DNA of 12,965 bases from Firmicutes bacterium UBA1768 (GTDB taxonomy: Bacteria > Bacillota > Clostridia > Peptostreptococcales > Anaerovoracaceae): contig DCGW01000088.1 of NCBI GenBank assembly GCA_002315335.1, positions 3,261-16,225 of the forward strand. The letters are read 5' to 3'. Shown here in pieces: positions 6,097 through 12,816 of this stretch. The notes below the pieces were generated by a model that saw only the letters and a program-made list of their open reading frames with translations, had not been told where the DNA came from and searched no databases. Position 1 is the stretch's first letter. Each line of letters begins with the position of its first letter. Made by a program: the position numbers and the translations under genes.

Positions 6097-6125
6097 TTGA
6101 ACCCGTTTTAATCATATGGTAAAAT
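6097..6125 (+). promoter_or_regulatory. Predicted hipBA promoter
   Basis: TTGAAC (6097-6102), a 17-bp spacer and TAAAAT (6120-6125). Transcription would start near 6132, inside the palindrome TAATATATTA. Confidence 0.65.
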
Positions 6126-6130
6126 ATGGC

Positions 6131-6180
6131 TAATATATTAATCGTTTTATGTAATATTATAAGATTTGGATAAAATATTA
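6131..6180. promoter_or_regulatory. Cluster of TAATAT half-sites, candidate HipB operator
   Basis: TAATATATTA (6131-6140) is a perfect palindrome at the predicted transcription start. TAATATT (6152-6158) and AATATTA (6174-6180) form an inverted pair 15 bp apart. Antitoxins of this class normally repress their own promoter by binding repeats in this position. The local AT richness makes chance matches possible. Confidence 0.35.
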
Positions 6181-6183
6181 ACC

Positions 6184-6471
6184 ATGGAGATCAACTTATT
6201 ATCTTTTAAAACCCCATATGAAATTTCAATGGAATTATCAGAAAAAGAAAAGCAGAGGCGAAAATATTTAGGTTTTACCCAAGCCCAGCTTGCAGAAAAA
6301 TCAGGAGTAAGCTTAGGTTCTTTAAAGCGTTTTGAAAGAACCGGTGAAATATCGCTAATGTCTTTATTAAAAATAGCAACGGTACTGGATTGTTTAAAGG
6401 AGTTCGACGGCTTATTTGAAAAGCCGGAATACACTTCAATAGAGGAGCTTTTAAATGATAAAAACAGATAG
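6184..6471 (+). CDS. hipB: HipB-like antitoxin, Xre-type helix-turn-helix protein
   Basis: The 95-residue protein has an Xre-type DNA-binding domain at about 23-75 (RRKYLGFTQAQLAEKSGVS, LGSLKRFERTGEIS, LMSLLKIATVL). This is the pattern of HipB antitoxins that bind HipA and repress the operon. The ATG at 6184 starts MEINLLSFKTPYEI, matching how relatives begin. A TTG at 6166 would add six residues. Neither candidate start has a recognisable Shine-Dalgarno sequence, which is odd beside the good site of hipA. The gene overlaps hipA by 17 bp. A short acidic C-terminus (EEL.ND) may contact the toxin. Confidence 0.82.
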   Translation: MEINLLSFKTPYEISMELSEKEKQRRKYLGFTQAQLAEKSGVSLGSLKRFERTGEISLMSLLKIATVLDCLKEFDGLFEKPEYTSIEELLNDKNR

Positions 6472-7600
6472 AATAGATGTTTATTCATGTGGAAGACATG
6501 TGGGTATATTGGCTAATTCAAAGCATATTACTGCTTTCCAATATAGCGACGAATGGATTGAAACAGGGTTTAGCATAAGCCCATTTTCTCTTCCACTTGA
6601 AAACAGGCTGTTCCTCCCAAAATATGAACCTTTTGATGGTTTATATGGAGTCTTTTCGGACAGTCTGCCTGATGGGTGGGGCCGTCTTTTAGTTGACCGC
6701 TTTATACGGCAGTACTTTGGTATGTTGCCTGATGAGCTATCAGGATTTCACCGGCTGATGTTGGTGTCCGAATCCGGTATGGGCGCCTTAAGCTATAAAC
6801 CTTCAATTGAATCGGCCGATGGCTCTTCGACTCAGGACTATGACAAGCTTGCTAAAGCCTGCAAAAGCCTTTTAAAAGAAGAAAACATCAATAATCTTGA
6901 TGAACTGTTTCAACTCGGTGGTTCTTCAGGAGGAGCCAGGCCAAAAGTCCACACACAAATAAACAGCGAAGAATGGATAATAAAGTTCCCATCCTCGTTT
7001 GACAGCAAAAATATTGGATTGGAGGAATATGAATATAGCCTATGTGCCAAAGCCTGTGGTATTCAAATGAGCGAGACTAAGCTTTTCCCGTCTGAAATTT
7101 GTGATGGTTATTTTGGAACAAAGCGTTTTGATAGAAAAAGCGATGGCAGAAAGGTTCATATGGTTTCTGCCAGTGGGCTATTAGAAACTTCCCACCGGTA
7201 TCCAAATCTTGATTATACACAGTTAATCAGGCTGACTATGCTCCTTACCCGGGATATGAATGAAGTGAAAAGCCTTTTTAATCTCATGTGCTTCAATATA
7301 TTTGCCCATAACAGAGACGACCATTCTAAAAACTTTTCTTACTTGTATGATGAAGACGAATCCCGATGGATTTTATCCCCCGCTTACGATCTTACCTATA
7401 GCAGTTCTCTTGGGGGAGAACATGCTACTACAGTCAATGGAGAAGGAAAAAATCCCGGAATGGATGATATTCTTGCTGTTGCAAAAATTGCAGGAATAGA
7501 CAAAACCTACGCAAAATCCAGAGCAAAAGAAATTGAGGAAACAGTTCACTCCATGTTAAGTAAATATAAAAGAGGTGTCAATGAGAACAGTCCCTACTGA
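6455..7600 (+). CDS. hipA: HipA-like Ser/Thr kinase toxin, C-terminus formed by a REP-like element
   Basis: HipA proteins are kinases that in E. coli phosphorylate glutamyl-tRNA synthetase and cause growth arrest; the target here is unknown. The 381-residue protein has the N-terminal subdomain (DVYSCGRHVGIL, FSLPLENRLF, GVFSDSLPDGWGRLL, 8-79). The Gly/Ser loop GGSSGGARPK (155-164) corresponds to the regulatory autophosphorylation loop, with Ser157/158, and Lys177 in IIKFP is the likely ATP-binding lysine. The catalytic loop is NRDDHSKN (286-293), with Asp288 and Asn293, and the metal-binding Asp312 is in SPAYDL. All key residues are present, so it should be active. GAGGAG lies 7 nt before the ATG, inside hipB. 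The last eight residues (GVNENSPY) and the TGA are encoded by the repeat at 7575-7603. Confidence 0.9.
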   Translation: MIKTDRIDVYSCGRHVGILANSKHITAFQYSDEWIETGFSISPFSLPLENRLFLPKYEPFDGLYGVFSDSLPDGWGRLLVDRFIRQYFGMLPDELSGFHRLMLVSESGMGALSYKPSIESADGSSTQDYDKLAKACKSLLKEENINNLDELFQLGGSSGGARPKVHTQINSEEWIIKFPSSFDSKNIGLEEYEYSLCAKACGIQMSETKLFPSEICDGYFGTKRFDRKSDGRKVHMVSASGLLETSHRYPNLDYTQLIRLTMLLTRDMNEVKSLFNLMCFNIFAHNRDDHSKNFSYLYDEDESRWILSPAYDLTYSSSLGGEHATTVNGEGKNPGMDDILAVAKIAGIDKTYAKSRAKEIEETVHSMLSKYKRGVNENSPY

Positions 7601-7603
7601 CAC
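7575..7603. repeat. REP-like hairpin element, copy 1
   Basis: GTGTCA (7575-7580) and TGACAC (7598-7603) are perfect outer arms. Read on the minus strand, the interior GTAGGGAC/GTTCTCAT extends the stem through G:U pairs with one mismatch. The 28-nt core 7576-7603 matches copy 2 at 26 positions. It lies inside the 3' end of hipA and contains its stop codon. Confidence 0.85.
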
Positions 7604-7613
7604 CCCCCAAACC

Positions 7614-7641
7614 TGTCAATGAGAACCGTCCCCACTGACAC
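7614..7641. repeat. REP-like hairpin element, copy 2
   Basis: TGTCA (7614-7618) and TGACA (7636-7640) are the outer arms, 38 bp after copy 1 and in the same orientation. On the minus strand AGTGGGGAC and GTTCTCATT pair fully when G:U pairs are allowed, leaving a single-G apex in the formal fold. On the plus strand it is followed by CTTTTCTTTTTC, so it may also terminate hipBA transcription. It encodes the last residues and stop codon of the permease on the minus strand. Confidence 0.85.
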
Positions 7642-8554
7642 TTTTCTTTTTCTTCAGCTTTATCGAATCCTGCGCAATGGTAACGCCGGCTATAATTACT
7701 ATAATCGAGATAATCTGTACCGGAAGAATAGGCTCTCCCAATACCAGAAAAGCTATTACGCAGCTGAACACCGGTATGGTGTTGTAAATAATCGACGCAT
7801 TTGTCGCGCCCAAAACAAACACTGCCCTGTTCCAGAGCATAAACGCGCAGATGCAGCACCCTATAGCCAGATAGAAGAAGCACCCCACTCCGACCTTTTC
7901 AAACTGAGGAAGACCCTCAGACGCACAGTGTACGATAAAGAACGGCAGCGTCACTAAAAATGCAACGACAAATCCGCTGAAAATAAACGCCCAGGTTGAC
8001 AGCTCCGGATCCTTGTACTTATTGAGAATAGTATAAACAGACCACAGCATAGTTGCTATCAAAATGAGTATATCTCCCGTCGCAAAATCCAGCGAGAGCA
8101 GCACATTAATATCACCCTTAGCAAGGAGAAATGCAACGCCCAGAATAGCAAGTACTACACCGAAAACTCTCTTCGGGGTAACCTTTTCCTTGAAGATTAT
8201 TCTCATAATAATAATTGTAAAAATCGGGCTCGAAGTAGCCAGCAGGCTCAGATTCGTAGCCGTAGTGGTCCTCCCCGCAGTGTAGCAGAGCAGATTATAA
8301 AGGCCCGTACCGGTAACTCCGCAGCCAATAATCAGCCACTTTTGCTTCAAGATTTTTTTCCAGTCTCTGATAACAAACTTAATTGCAAAAGGAAACATTA
8401 TGATTACCGCAAGAGTCCATCTGCAAAAGGCAATAACCGACGGAGAATATGAACCGCTTAGCCCTCTTGAAATAACAAAGTTGCCTGACCAGATTGATAT
8501 CGCAATTAATGCACAGGCTATTCCAAGAATTTTATCCCTTAAAGTTATTTCCAC
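7616..8554 (-). CDS. EamA-family (DMT superfamily) membrane transporter 1
   Basis: The 312-residue integral membrane protein has two EamA repeats of about five helices each (about 8-145 and 157-298), the ten-helix layout of drug/metabolite transporters. These usually export amino acids or other metabolites; the substrate cannot be read from sequence. Typical features are CRWTLAVIIMFPF at the third helix and GATNASIIYNTIPVFSCVIAFLVLGE in the second repeat. The start is GTG (complement of 8552-8554), with GGAGG 8 nt upstream. After the positively charged tail KLKKKK, the last eight residues (SVSGDGSH) and the stop come from REP-like copy 2. The paralogous transporter gene lies 148 bp upstream on the same strand, so an operon is possible. 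Confidence 0.9.
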   Translation of the reverse strand: MEITLRDKILGIACALIAISIWSGNFVISRGLSGSYSPSVIAFCRWTLAVIIMFPFAIKFVIRDWKKILKQKWLIIGCGVTGTGLYNLLCYTAGRTTTATNLSLLATSSPIFTIIIMRIIFKEKVTPKRVFGVVLAILGVAFLLAKGDINVLLSLDFATGDILILIATMLWSVYTILNKYKDPELSTWAFIFSGFVVAFLVTLPFFIVHCASEGLPQFEKVGVGCFFYLAIGCCICAFMLWNRAVFVLGATNASIIYNTIPVFSCVIAFLVLGEPILPVQIISIIVIIAGVTIAQDSIKLKKKKSVSGDGSH

Positions 8555-8653
8555 GATTATTCCTCCCCTCTGTTTTGATACGGTAATTGTACACTTTTTC
8601 TGTATGCTTTAATATTGGCAAATATGATTATTTTATTAATAACAGATTTCTTA

Positions 8654-8693
8654 GCTTGCAAGTTCAAATCAGCAGTTTAACTATTCTGCAAGC
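8654..8693. repeat. Inverted repeat between the two transporter genes
   Basis: GCTTGCA (8654-8660) and TGCAAGC (8687-8693) are perfect 7-bp arms. AGTT/AACT and AAA/TTT extend the stem inward with small bulges. No T tract follows on either strand, so a terminator role is doubtful; an mRNA-processing or stabilising hairpin is possible. Confidence 0.35.
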
Positions 8694-8702
8694 CCAAACC
8701 AA

Positions 8703-9659
8703 TTATTCGGAAGCGCTCTGATTTTTTTTTCGTTTAAAAATCTCTTCGTCCTTTACTCCGACAATAACTCCGACAACTACTACAACACAGCCGATCCACT
8801 GCATAGCAGCTACAGTCTCCCCAAAGGCAACCGCAATAAATACTCCGAATATTGGCGAGAGGTTGTAGCAAAGACCGGAAATCGAAGCATCTATTCTGCT
8901 GACAGCCAAAGTCCATGCCATATTTGCAAGGCCAAGACAAACCACGCCTGCAAACAATACTAAAAAAACCACAGAAAAATCTATATGCGGCAGTCCATAA
9001 ATTATGCTTTCCCCAACCGCAAACGGGAAGGTGAGCATTGAGCCGCAGCCAAGAACATAGCCCGAAATCATTAAGGGATCTGTGTCCGCGTCATATTTTT
9101 TCATGAAAACCGTGTATATGGTCCAGGTCAGTACTGCAACCGACACCATGAGAATTCCGTACCATTTTGTACTTGCGTCTATCAGCGAACCGCCTATGCA
9201 GGTAATCAAAATACCGCTCACCGCCAGTATTGCTCCGATTTCCTTGCTCTTTGTCATCTTTTCATTCAGGAACAAAACTCCGCCAATAAGCATCATTACC
9301 GGCATAAAAGCCTGAAGCATGGACGAAATATTTGCCGAGCACCACTGCATTCCCACATGGAACAGCGCTGTATTAAACAGAAACGCAATCATTCCATAGA
9401 ACATTGACCTTTTTCTGAATAGTTGTTTTAGCCTGAAGCCGCGCTTATAGGCAAACGGTAAAACTACGAGAAATCCAGAAAAGCCTCTCAGCCAGGCAAA
9501 GGTAAGCGGTCCAAAGCTGTTTAACGCAAGCTTTCCGGCAATCGGCACCGATGAATATGCCGCAACGGAGAAAATCAACAATAAATAGTACTTCGCTATT
9601 CTGTCCTTTTTCTTATTAATTTCGTTTATTCCTTCATTAGCTTTTAAAGAATTATTCAT
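8703..9659 (-). CDS. EamA-family (DMT superfamily) membrane transporter 2
   Basis: The 318-residue permease has a Lys/Asn/Glu-rich cytoplasmic N-terminus (about 1-22) and ten predicted helices in two EamA repeats. FGPLTFAWLRGFSGFLVVLPF lies in the first repeat, and SISGLCYNLSPIFGVFIAVAFGE in the second is the family signature before the ninth helix. The C-terminus is positively charged (FKRKK). An ATG at 9680 would add seven residues, but the ATG at 9659 has AAGGGA at proper spacing and is preferred. It is only a distant relative of transporter 1 despite being adjacent, so this looks like an old pair or functional grouping, not a recent duplication. Substrate unknown. Confidence 0.88.
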   Translation of the reverse strand: MNNSLKANEGINEINKKKDRIAKYYLLLIFSVAAYSSVPIAGKLALNSFGPLTFAWLRGFSGFLVVLPFAYKRGFRLKQLFRKRSMFYGMIAFLFNTALFHVGMQWCSANISSMLQAFMPVMMLIGGVLFLNEKMTKSKEIGAILAVSGILITCIGGSLIDASTKWYGILMVSVAVLTWTIYTVFMKKYDADTDPLMISGYVLGCGSMLTFPFAVGESIIYGLPHIDFSVVFLVLFAGVVCLGLANMAWTLAVSRIDASISGLCYNLSPIFGVFIAVAFGETVAAMQWIGCVVVVVGVIVGVKDEEIFKRKKNQSASE

Positions 9660-9835
9660 AGTTTGTCCCTTTTCAGTCATTTGTGGCTATGTCAGCCTCA
9701 TCATCCGTTCGAGCAGAGTCAAAGCAATACACATCCATCCGCACAATGGCTCAAAGCCTAAACAATAAATCCCTGTTGCCTTCCGTATCAGTCGTTGTAA
9801 TATTCAATTGTAAATCCTAAATCCCTAACGCTGAA

Positions 9836-10780
9836 TTATTGCGAAGGAAAATGGTCCTTCCCCATCTTTTCCTCTGAAATCATGTAGTATTTCCAGTAAA
9901 TAGATTTCAGGCAGGTATCCCATGTGACATCGCAGTAATACCATTCCCCGTCTACCTTAACCATATTCCAGGCATGAGAGCCTATGCTCCTGCCGTTGTC
10001 TGCAGTGCCGCTGATAATCCGCGCATCGAGACCGGCATTTTCACACATAGCATAGAACAGACAAGCAAAGCCCTGGCAGACGGCCTGACCATTTATCAAC
10101 GCACCATAAGCCGTGTGAGCTACATTATCAGGATTTCCCTCAAGACTCGCCTTCCCGGCGGCCTCGTCATACTCTACATATGAAGTTATGAACTTATAGA
10201 TGGTATTCACCCTTTCAGCCTCGTTCATTTCGGCAAGCCCTAAAGAAGTCTCTACCTCTTTGATAACGCTGTCCACCATCTGCTCCTCTTTAGCGGTATC
10301 CCTGTATTCCACCCTCAGGGTCACCTCATAGTTGTCTCCAAGCCTTCTGATGCTGCAGTCATATGACTTAACAGTGTTGTTCAGATAGTCGCCCGAATAA
10401 CAGCCCTCAGCATAGTCTTCACTCATTGCAGGCTTCACAAAATCAGTAAAAAAGGAATCGCCGTCGTCAATATAGTCGTGCTTTGAGTCCCAGAAGGCAA
10501 CTACAATTTCTTCCTGCCTATTTATCATTGCGTCCCGTATTTTACAGATATTCTCTTCTTTTTCAAGTGCTGCTCCACCGTCATCCCCGTTCCCCAAAGC
10601 AGGAATAGTCTCGGTGATCTGCTGGCTTGCTGTCTTGATTGCGCCCTGCACTATTACCGAAGGGTTAAAGCCGAAAAACAGCTTTTCTTTAATTCCATCT
10701 CCGAAAAACAGCGCTGCAACACCCGCTGCCATCACTATCACTAAAAAAACAGCGCCTATCCTTCTTCCCCACTTACTCAT
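9836..10780 (-). CDS. Membrane-anchored transglutaminase-like (papain-fold) protein
   Basis: The 314-residue protein has a short basic N-terminus and one hydrophobic segment (about 9-26) with no clear cleavage site, so it is probably anchored and faces outside. A variable region (about 30-180) precedes a transglutaminase-core domain (about 185-300). The catalytic triad is readable: Cys235 in GQAVCQGFA, His269 in GSHAWN and Asp284 in CDVTWD. Bacterial members are usually cysteine proteases or protein cross-linkers of the envelope; the role here is unknown. GGAGG lies 9 nt upstream of the ATG. The gene is divergent from the DUF6873-type gene. After the TAA the frame stays open for 15 codons to a TGA. 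Confidence 0.87.
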   Translation of the reverse strand: MSKWGRRIGAVFLVIVMAAGVAALFFGDGIKEKLFFGFNPSVIVQGAIKTASQQITETIPALGNGDDGGAALEKEENICKIRDAMINRQEEIVVAFWDSKHDYIDDGDSFFTDFVKPAMSEDYAEGCYSGDYLNNTVKSYDCSIRRLGDNYEVTLRVEYRDTAKEEQMVDSVIKEVETSLGLAEMNEAERVNTIYKFITSYVEYDEAAGKASLEGNPDNVAHTAYGALINGQAVCQGFACLFYAMCENAGLDARIISGTADNGRSIGSHAWNMVKVDGEWYYCDVTWDTCLKSIYWKYYMISEEKMGKDHFPSQ

Positions 10781-10805
10781 TTTCCCAAACCTCCATGTTG
10801 AAATA

Positions 10806-10834
10806 ATTTTAGCCTATTTTCCATTTTTTCGCAA
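10806..10834 (-). promoter_or_regulatory. Predicted promoter of the transglutaminase-like gene
   Basis: On the minus strand TTGCGA (10829-10834) and TAAAAT (10806-10811) are separated by 17 bp. Its -35 box is 13 bp from the -35 box of the divergent promoter at 10848. Confidence 0.6.
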
Positions 10835-10847
10835 CAGAAAAGTCGCC

Positions 10848-10875
10848 TTGACACCCCACTTCATTTGTCTATAAT
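10848..10875 (+). promoter_or_regulatory. Consensus promoter placing +1 at the start codon
   Basis: TTGACA (10848-10853) and TATAAT (10870-10875) are both perfect consensus, with a 16-bp spacer. Only six bases separate the -10 box from the ATG at 10882, so the predicted transcription start falls on or within a few bases of the start codon. Confidence 0.8.
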
Positions 10876-10881
10876 AAAGGC

Positions 10882-11550
10882 ATGGATACAGTATATATTT
10901 CAGAAAACTCAAACAAATTACTTGTAGAATACCTGACCGCTCTCGGCCTGAAGGTTGTTTTTATTTCGCCTCCAAAGCATATAACCACCGGAATTTCAAC
11001 CCATCCGGACATATATATGTGCAAGCTCGGCGCAGACGACAGGGCTATGGTATTCCTCGGAGAAATGGAAAAAATTTCCAATAATTATCCAGGCGATATT
11101 ATCTACAACGCAGCCTGCAGCGGCAGGTTTTTTATTCATAACCTTAAGTATACAGACAAAGAGCTGCTTGCCACCGCAACCGCTGCCGGTATGACCTTAG
11201 TTAACACCAGGCAGGGCTACTCAAAGTGCAGCACCGCCATAGTTGACGAAGACTCCTTTATCACCTCAGACGAAGCTATTGCGATACCGCTAAGAGCTGC
11301 CGGAGCGGAGGTTCTTCTTATTAATAAGGGCCACATAAAGCTTCGCGGTTATGATATGGGCTTCATCGGAGGTACCTGCGGCAGAATTGGAAAGACTATG
11401 GTCTTCAACGGCAATCTTTCAGCCCACCCGGACTTTGAGAAAATCAAAGAATTCATTCAAGCCAAAGGGCTTTCGCTGAAATACTTTCCAGAATACCCGC
11501 TTGAAGATATAGGCTCCATTATCCTTTGCAGAAAGGATGTTTCAAGATGA
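10882..11550 (+). CDS. DUF6873-like protein, predicted guanidino-modifying-enzyme (pentein) fold
   Basis: The 222-residue cytoplasmic protein resembles the DUF6873 family, which is assigned a GME (amidinotransferase-like, pentein) fold; I base this on remembered family pattern, not a search. Conserved-looking elements are VYISENSN (4-11), STHPDIYMCKLG (39-50), NTRQGYSKCSTAIVDEDSFITSD (108-130) and NKGHIKLRGYDMGFIGGTCGRIG (148-170). Penteins use Cys, His and Asp/Glu; His41, Asp43, Cys116, His151 and Cys166 are candidates, with none proven. The ATG has only AAAGG one base away, too close for a Shine-Dalgarno, and the promoter predicts a leaderless mRNA. Its TGA overlaps the next gene's ATG (ATGA at 11547-11550), implying translational coupling with the radical SAM enzyme. 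Confidence 0.78.
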   Translation: MDTVYISENSNKLLVEYLTALGLKVVFISPPKHITTGISTHPDIYMCKLGADDRAMVFLGEMEKISNNYPGDIIYNAACSGRFFIHNLKYTDKELLATATAAGMTLVNTRQGYSKCSTAIVDEDSFITSDEAIAIPLRAAGAEVLLINKGHIKLRGYDMGFIGGTCGRIGKTMVFNGNLSAHPDFEKIKEFIQAKGLSLKYFPEYPLEDIGSIILCRKDVSR

Positions 11551-12635
11551 AAAAACATGCTATAATTCCTATTTTTATACCTCATGAGGGTTGTCCGAAC
11601 GACTGTGTTTTCTGCAATCAGAAAAAAATAACGGCCAGAGCTCACGCGGAGGAAAATATAGATATTGATGCTATTGCGAAGGCCTACCTTTCCACCCTCA
11701 ACAATCCGAGACCGGAGGTTATCGAAATGGCTATGTTCGGCGGGAGCTTCACAGGTATTCCCATAGATCGGCAAAACAAATACCTGTCCGCAGCAAAACG
11801 CTATAAGGATGAGGGGCTGATAGACAAAATCCACCTCTCCACGAGACCGGACTATATAAATGAAGAAATTCTGGACAATCTCATGCAATATGGAGTTGAT
11901 GTAATAGAGCTCGGTGTGCAGTCCTTCGATAACGAGGTCCTCTCCCTTTCAAACAGGGGGCATGACTCTTCAGTCGTTTATAAAAGCTGCGAGCTGATAA
12001 AAAGCTACGGCTTCACTCTCGGCATACAGCTTATGATCGGCCTGCCGGGAGACAGTCTTGAAAAAGCCATATTCTCCGCAATGGAAACAGTAAAGCTTTC
12101 GCCGAAAATTGTGCGGCTCTACCCCACAATAGTAATAGAGGATACTGAGCTTCTTAACATGTATAAAAGCGGCGAGTATCACGCTCTTTCCCTGCAGGAA
12201 GCAGTGGACCGAACCAAAGCCATGTACAAAATCATAGCAAAAGCAGGCATAAATATAATAAGAGTGGGACTTAAGTCTTCTGATATTATCAACGAAAACG
12301 GAGAAATCTACGGAGGAACCTTCCACCCGGCCTTCAGGCAGCTTGTCGAAGGCGATATTGCCAAAGAGGAGGTTGAGGAACAAATAGCTAAGCTTGCAGA
12401 AGCGGAGTTACAGCAAAACCCAGGCACTCCAGAAGCCTCCAAGGCCTCTCCCTCTTCAGCTAAACCGAAAGTCAGGATGTCAGTCTTTGCCAATTCCCGC
12501 TCTATAGGAAATGCAGCCGGCCTAAGCGGGATAAACAGAAAATACTTCAGGGAAAAATTCCCTCAAATCATCCTTTCATTTAAAAGAGATGACAGCCTGA
12601 AGGATTACGAATACAGAGTAGTTAAACTCGATTGA
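11547..12635 (+). CDS. Elp3-like radical SAM enzyme (COG1243 type, without acetyltransferase domain)
   Basis: The 362-residue protein carries the radical SAM motif CPNDCVFC (Cys16, Cys20, Cys23), which holds a 4Fe-4S cluster and cleaves S-adenosylmethionine. The SAM-binding FGGSF (64-68), STRPDYI (98-104), ELGVQSFDNEVL (121-132) and GLPGDS (165-170) follow in the order seen in Elp3-like enzymes, but there is no C-terminal GNAT domain. The substrate is unknown; wobble-uridine tRNA chemistry is only an analogy. A Pro/Ser/Ala-rich stretch (about 289-307) looks like a flexible insertion before the conserved C-terminal part (RMSVFANSRSIGNAAGLSGIN). A TTG at 11526 would add seven residues, but AAAGGA sits 9 nt before the ATG at 11547, which overlaps the previous stop. 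Confidence 0.87.
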   Translation: MKKHAIIPIFIPHEGCPNDCVFCNQKKITARAHAEENIDIDAIAKAYLSTLNNPRPEVIEMAMFGGSFTGIPIDRQNKYLSAAKRYKDEGLIDKIHLSTRPDYINEEILDNLMQYGVDVIELGVQSFDNEVLSLSNRGHDSSVVYKSCELIKSYGFTLGIQLMIGLPGDSLEKAIFSAMETVKLSPKIVRLYPTIVIEDTELLNMYKSGEYHALSLQEAVDRTKAMYKIIAKAGINIIRVGLKSSDIINENGEIYGGTFHPAFRQLVEGDIAKEEVEEQIAKLAEAELQQNPGTPEASKASPSSAKPKVRMSVFANSRSIGNAAGLSGINRKYFREKFPQIILSFKRDDSLKDYEYRVVKLD

Positions 12636-12663
12636 TATCGGTAAAGCTCAAACACTAAACGAA

Positions 12664-12710
12664 AAAAGTCTTATGAACTCTGACTCTCAGTCAAAATTCA
12701 TAAGACTTTT
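12664..12710. terminator. Bidirectional terminator between the radical SAM gene and the tRNA cluster
   Basis: AAAAGTCTTATGAA (12664-12677) and TTCATAAGACTTTT (12697-12710) form a perfect 14-bp stem. An inner TGACT/AGTCA hairpin (12681-12693) caps it. T-rich tracts follow on both strands, so it can serve the plus-strand operon and the minus-strand tRNAs. Confidence 0.88.
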
Positions 12711-12726
12711 CTTTTCAAAAAATAGA

Positions 12727-12802
12727 TGGTGCCCAGGCTCGGAATTGAACCAAGGACACGGGGATTTTCAGTCCCCTGCTCTACCTACTGAGCTACCTGG
12801 GC
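12727..12802 (-). tRNA. tRNA-Phe (anticodon GAA)
   Basis: The minus strand folds as a full cloverleaf of 76 nt with encoded CCA. The acceptor stem is GCCCAGG/CCTGGGC, the D stem GCTC/GAGC, the anticodon stem GGGGA/TCCCC with loop CTGAAAA, and the T arm CTTGG-TTCAATT-CCGAG. Last gene of the cluster in transcription order. Confidence 0.96.
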
Positions 12803-12816
12803 AAACTATAAAATAT

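Noticed and set aside
6166..6183. TTG start adding six residues to hipB
   Set aside because: No Shine-Dalgarno, and the shorter ATG version starts as HipB relatives do. Kept only as an alternative.
8064..8612. Plus-strand frames opposite transporter 1
   Set aside because: Hydrophobic-looking because membrane-protein codons on the opposite strand often read as open frames; no start signals.
9660..9680. Earlier ATG for transporter 2
   Set aside because: No ribosome binding site near it, whereas the ATG at 9659 has AAGGGA.
9681..9835. Short open frames on both strands between transporter 2 and the transglutaminase-like gene
   Set aside because: The plus-strand frame of about 43 codons from the ATG near 9689 has no ribosome binding site, and minus-strand frames lack starts. 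I see no gene or convincing promoter here.
11526..11546. TTG start extending the radical SAM protein into the preceding gene
   Set aside because: The ATG overlapping the stop codon has a ribosome binding site at the right distance; the extension would consume that site.
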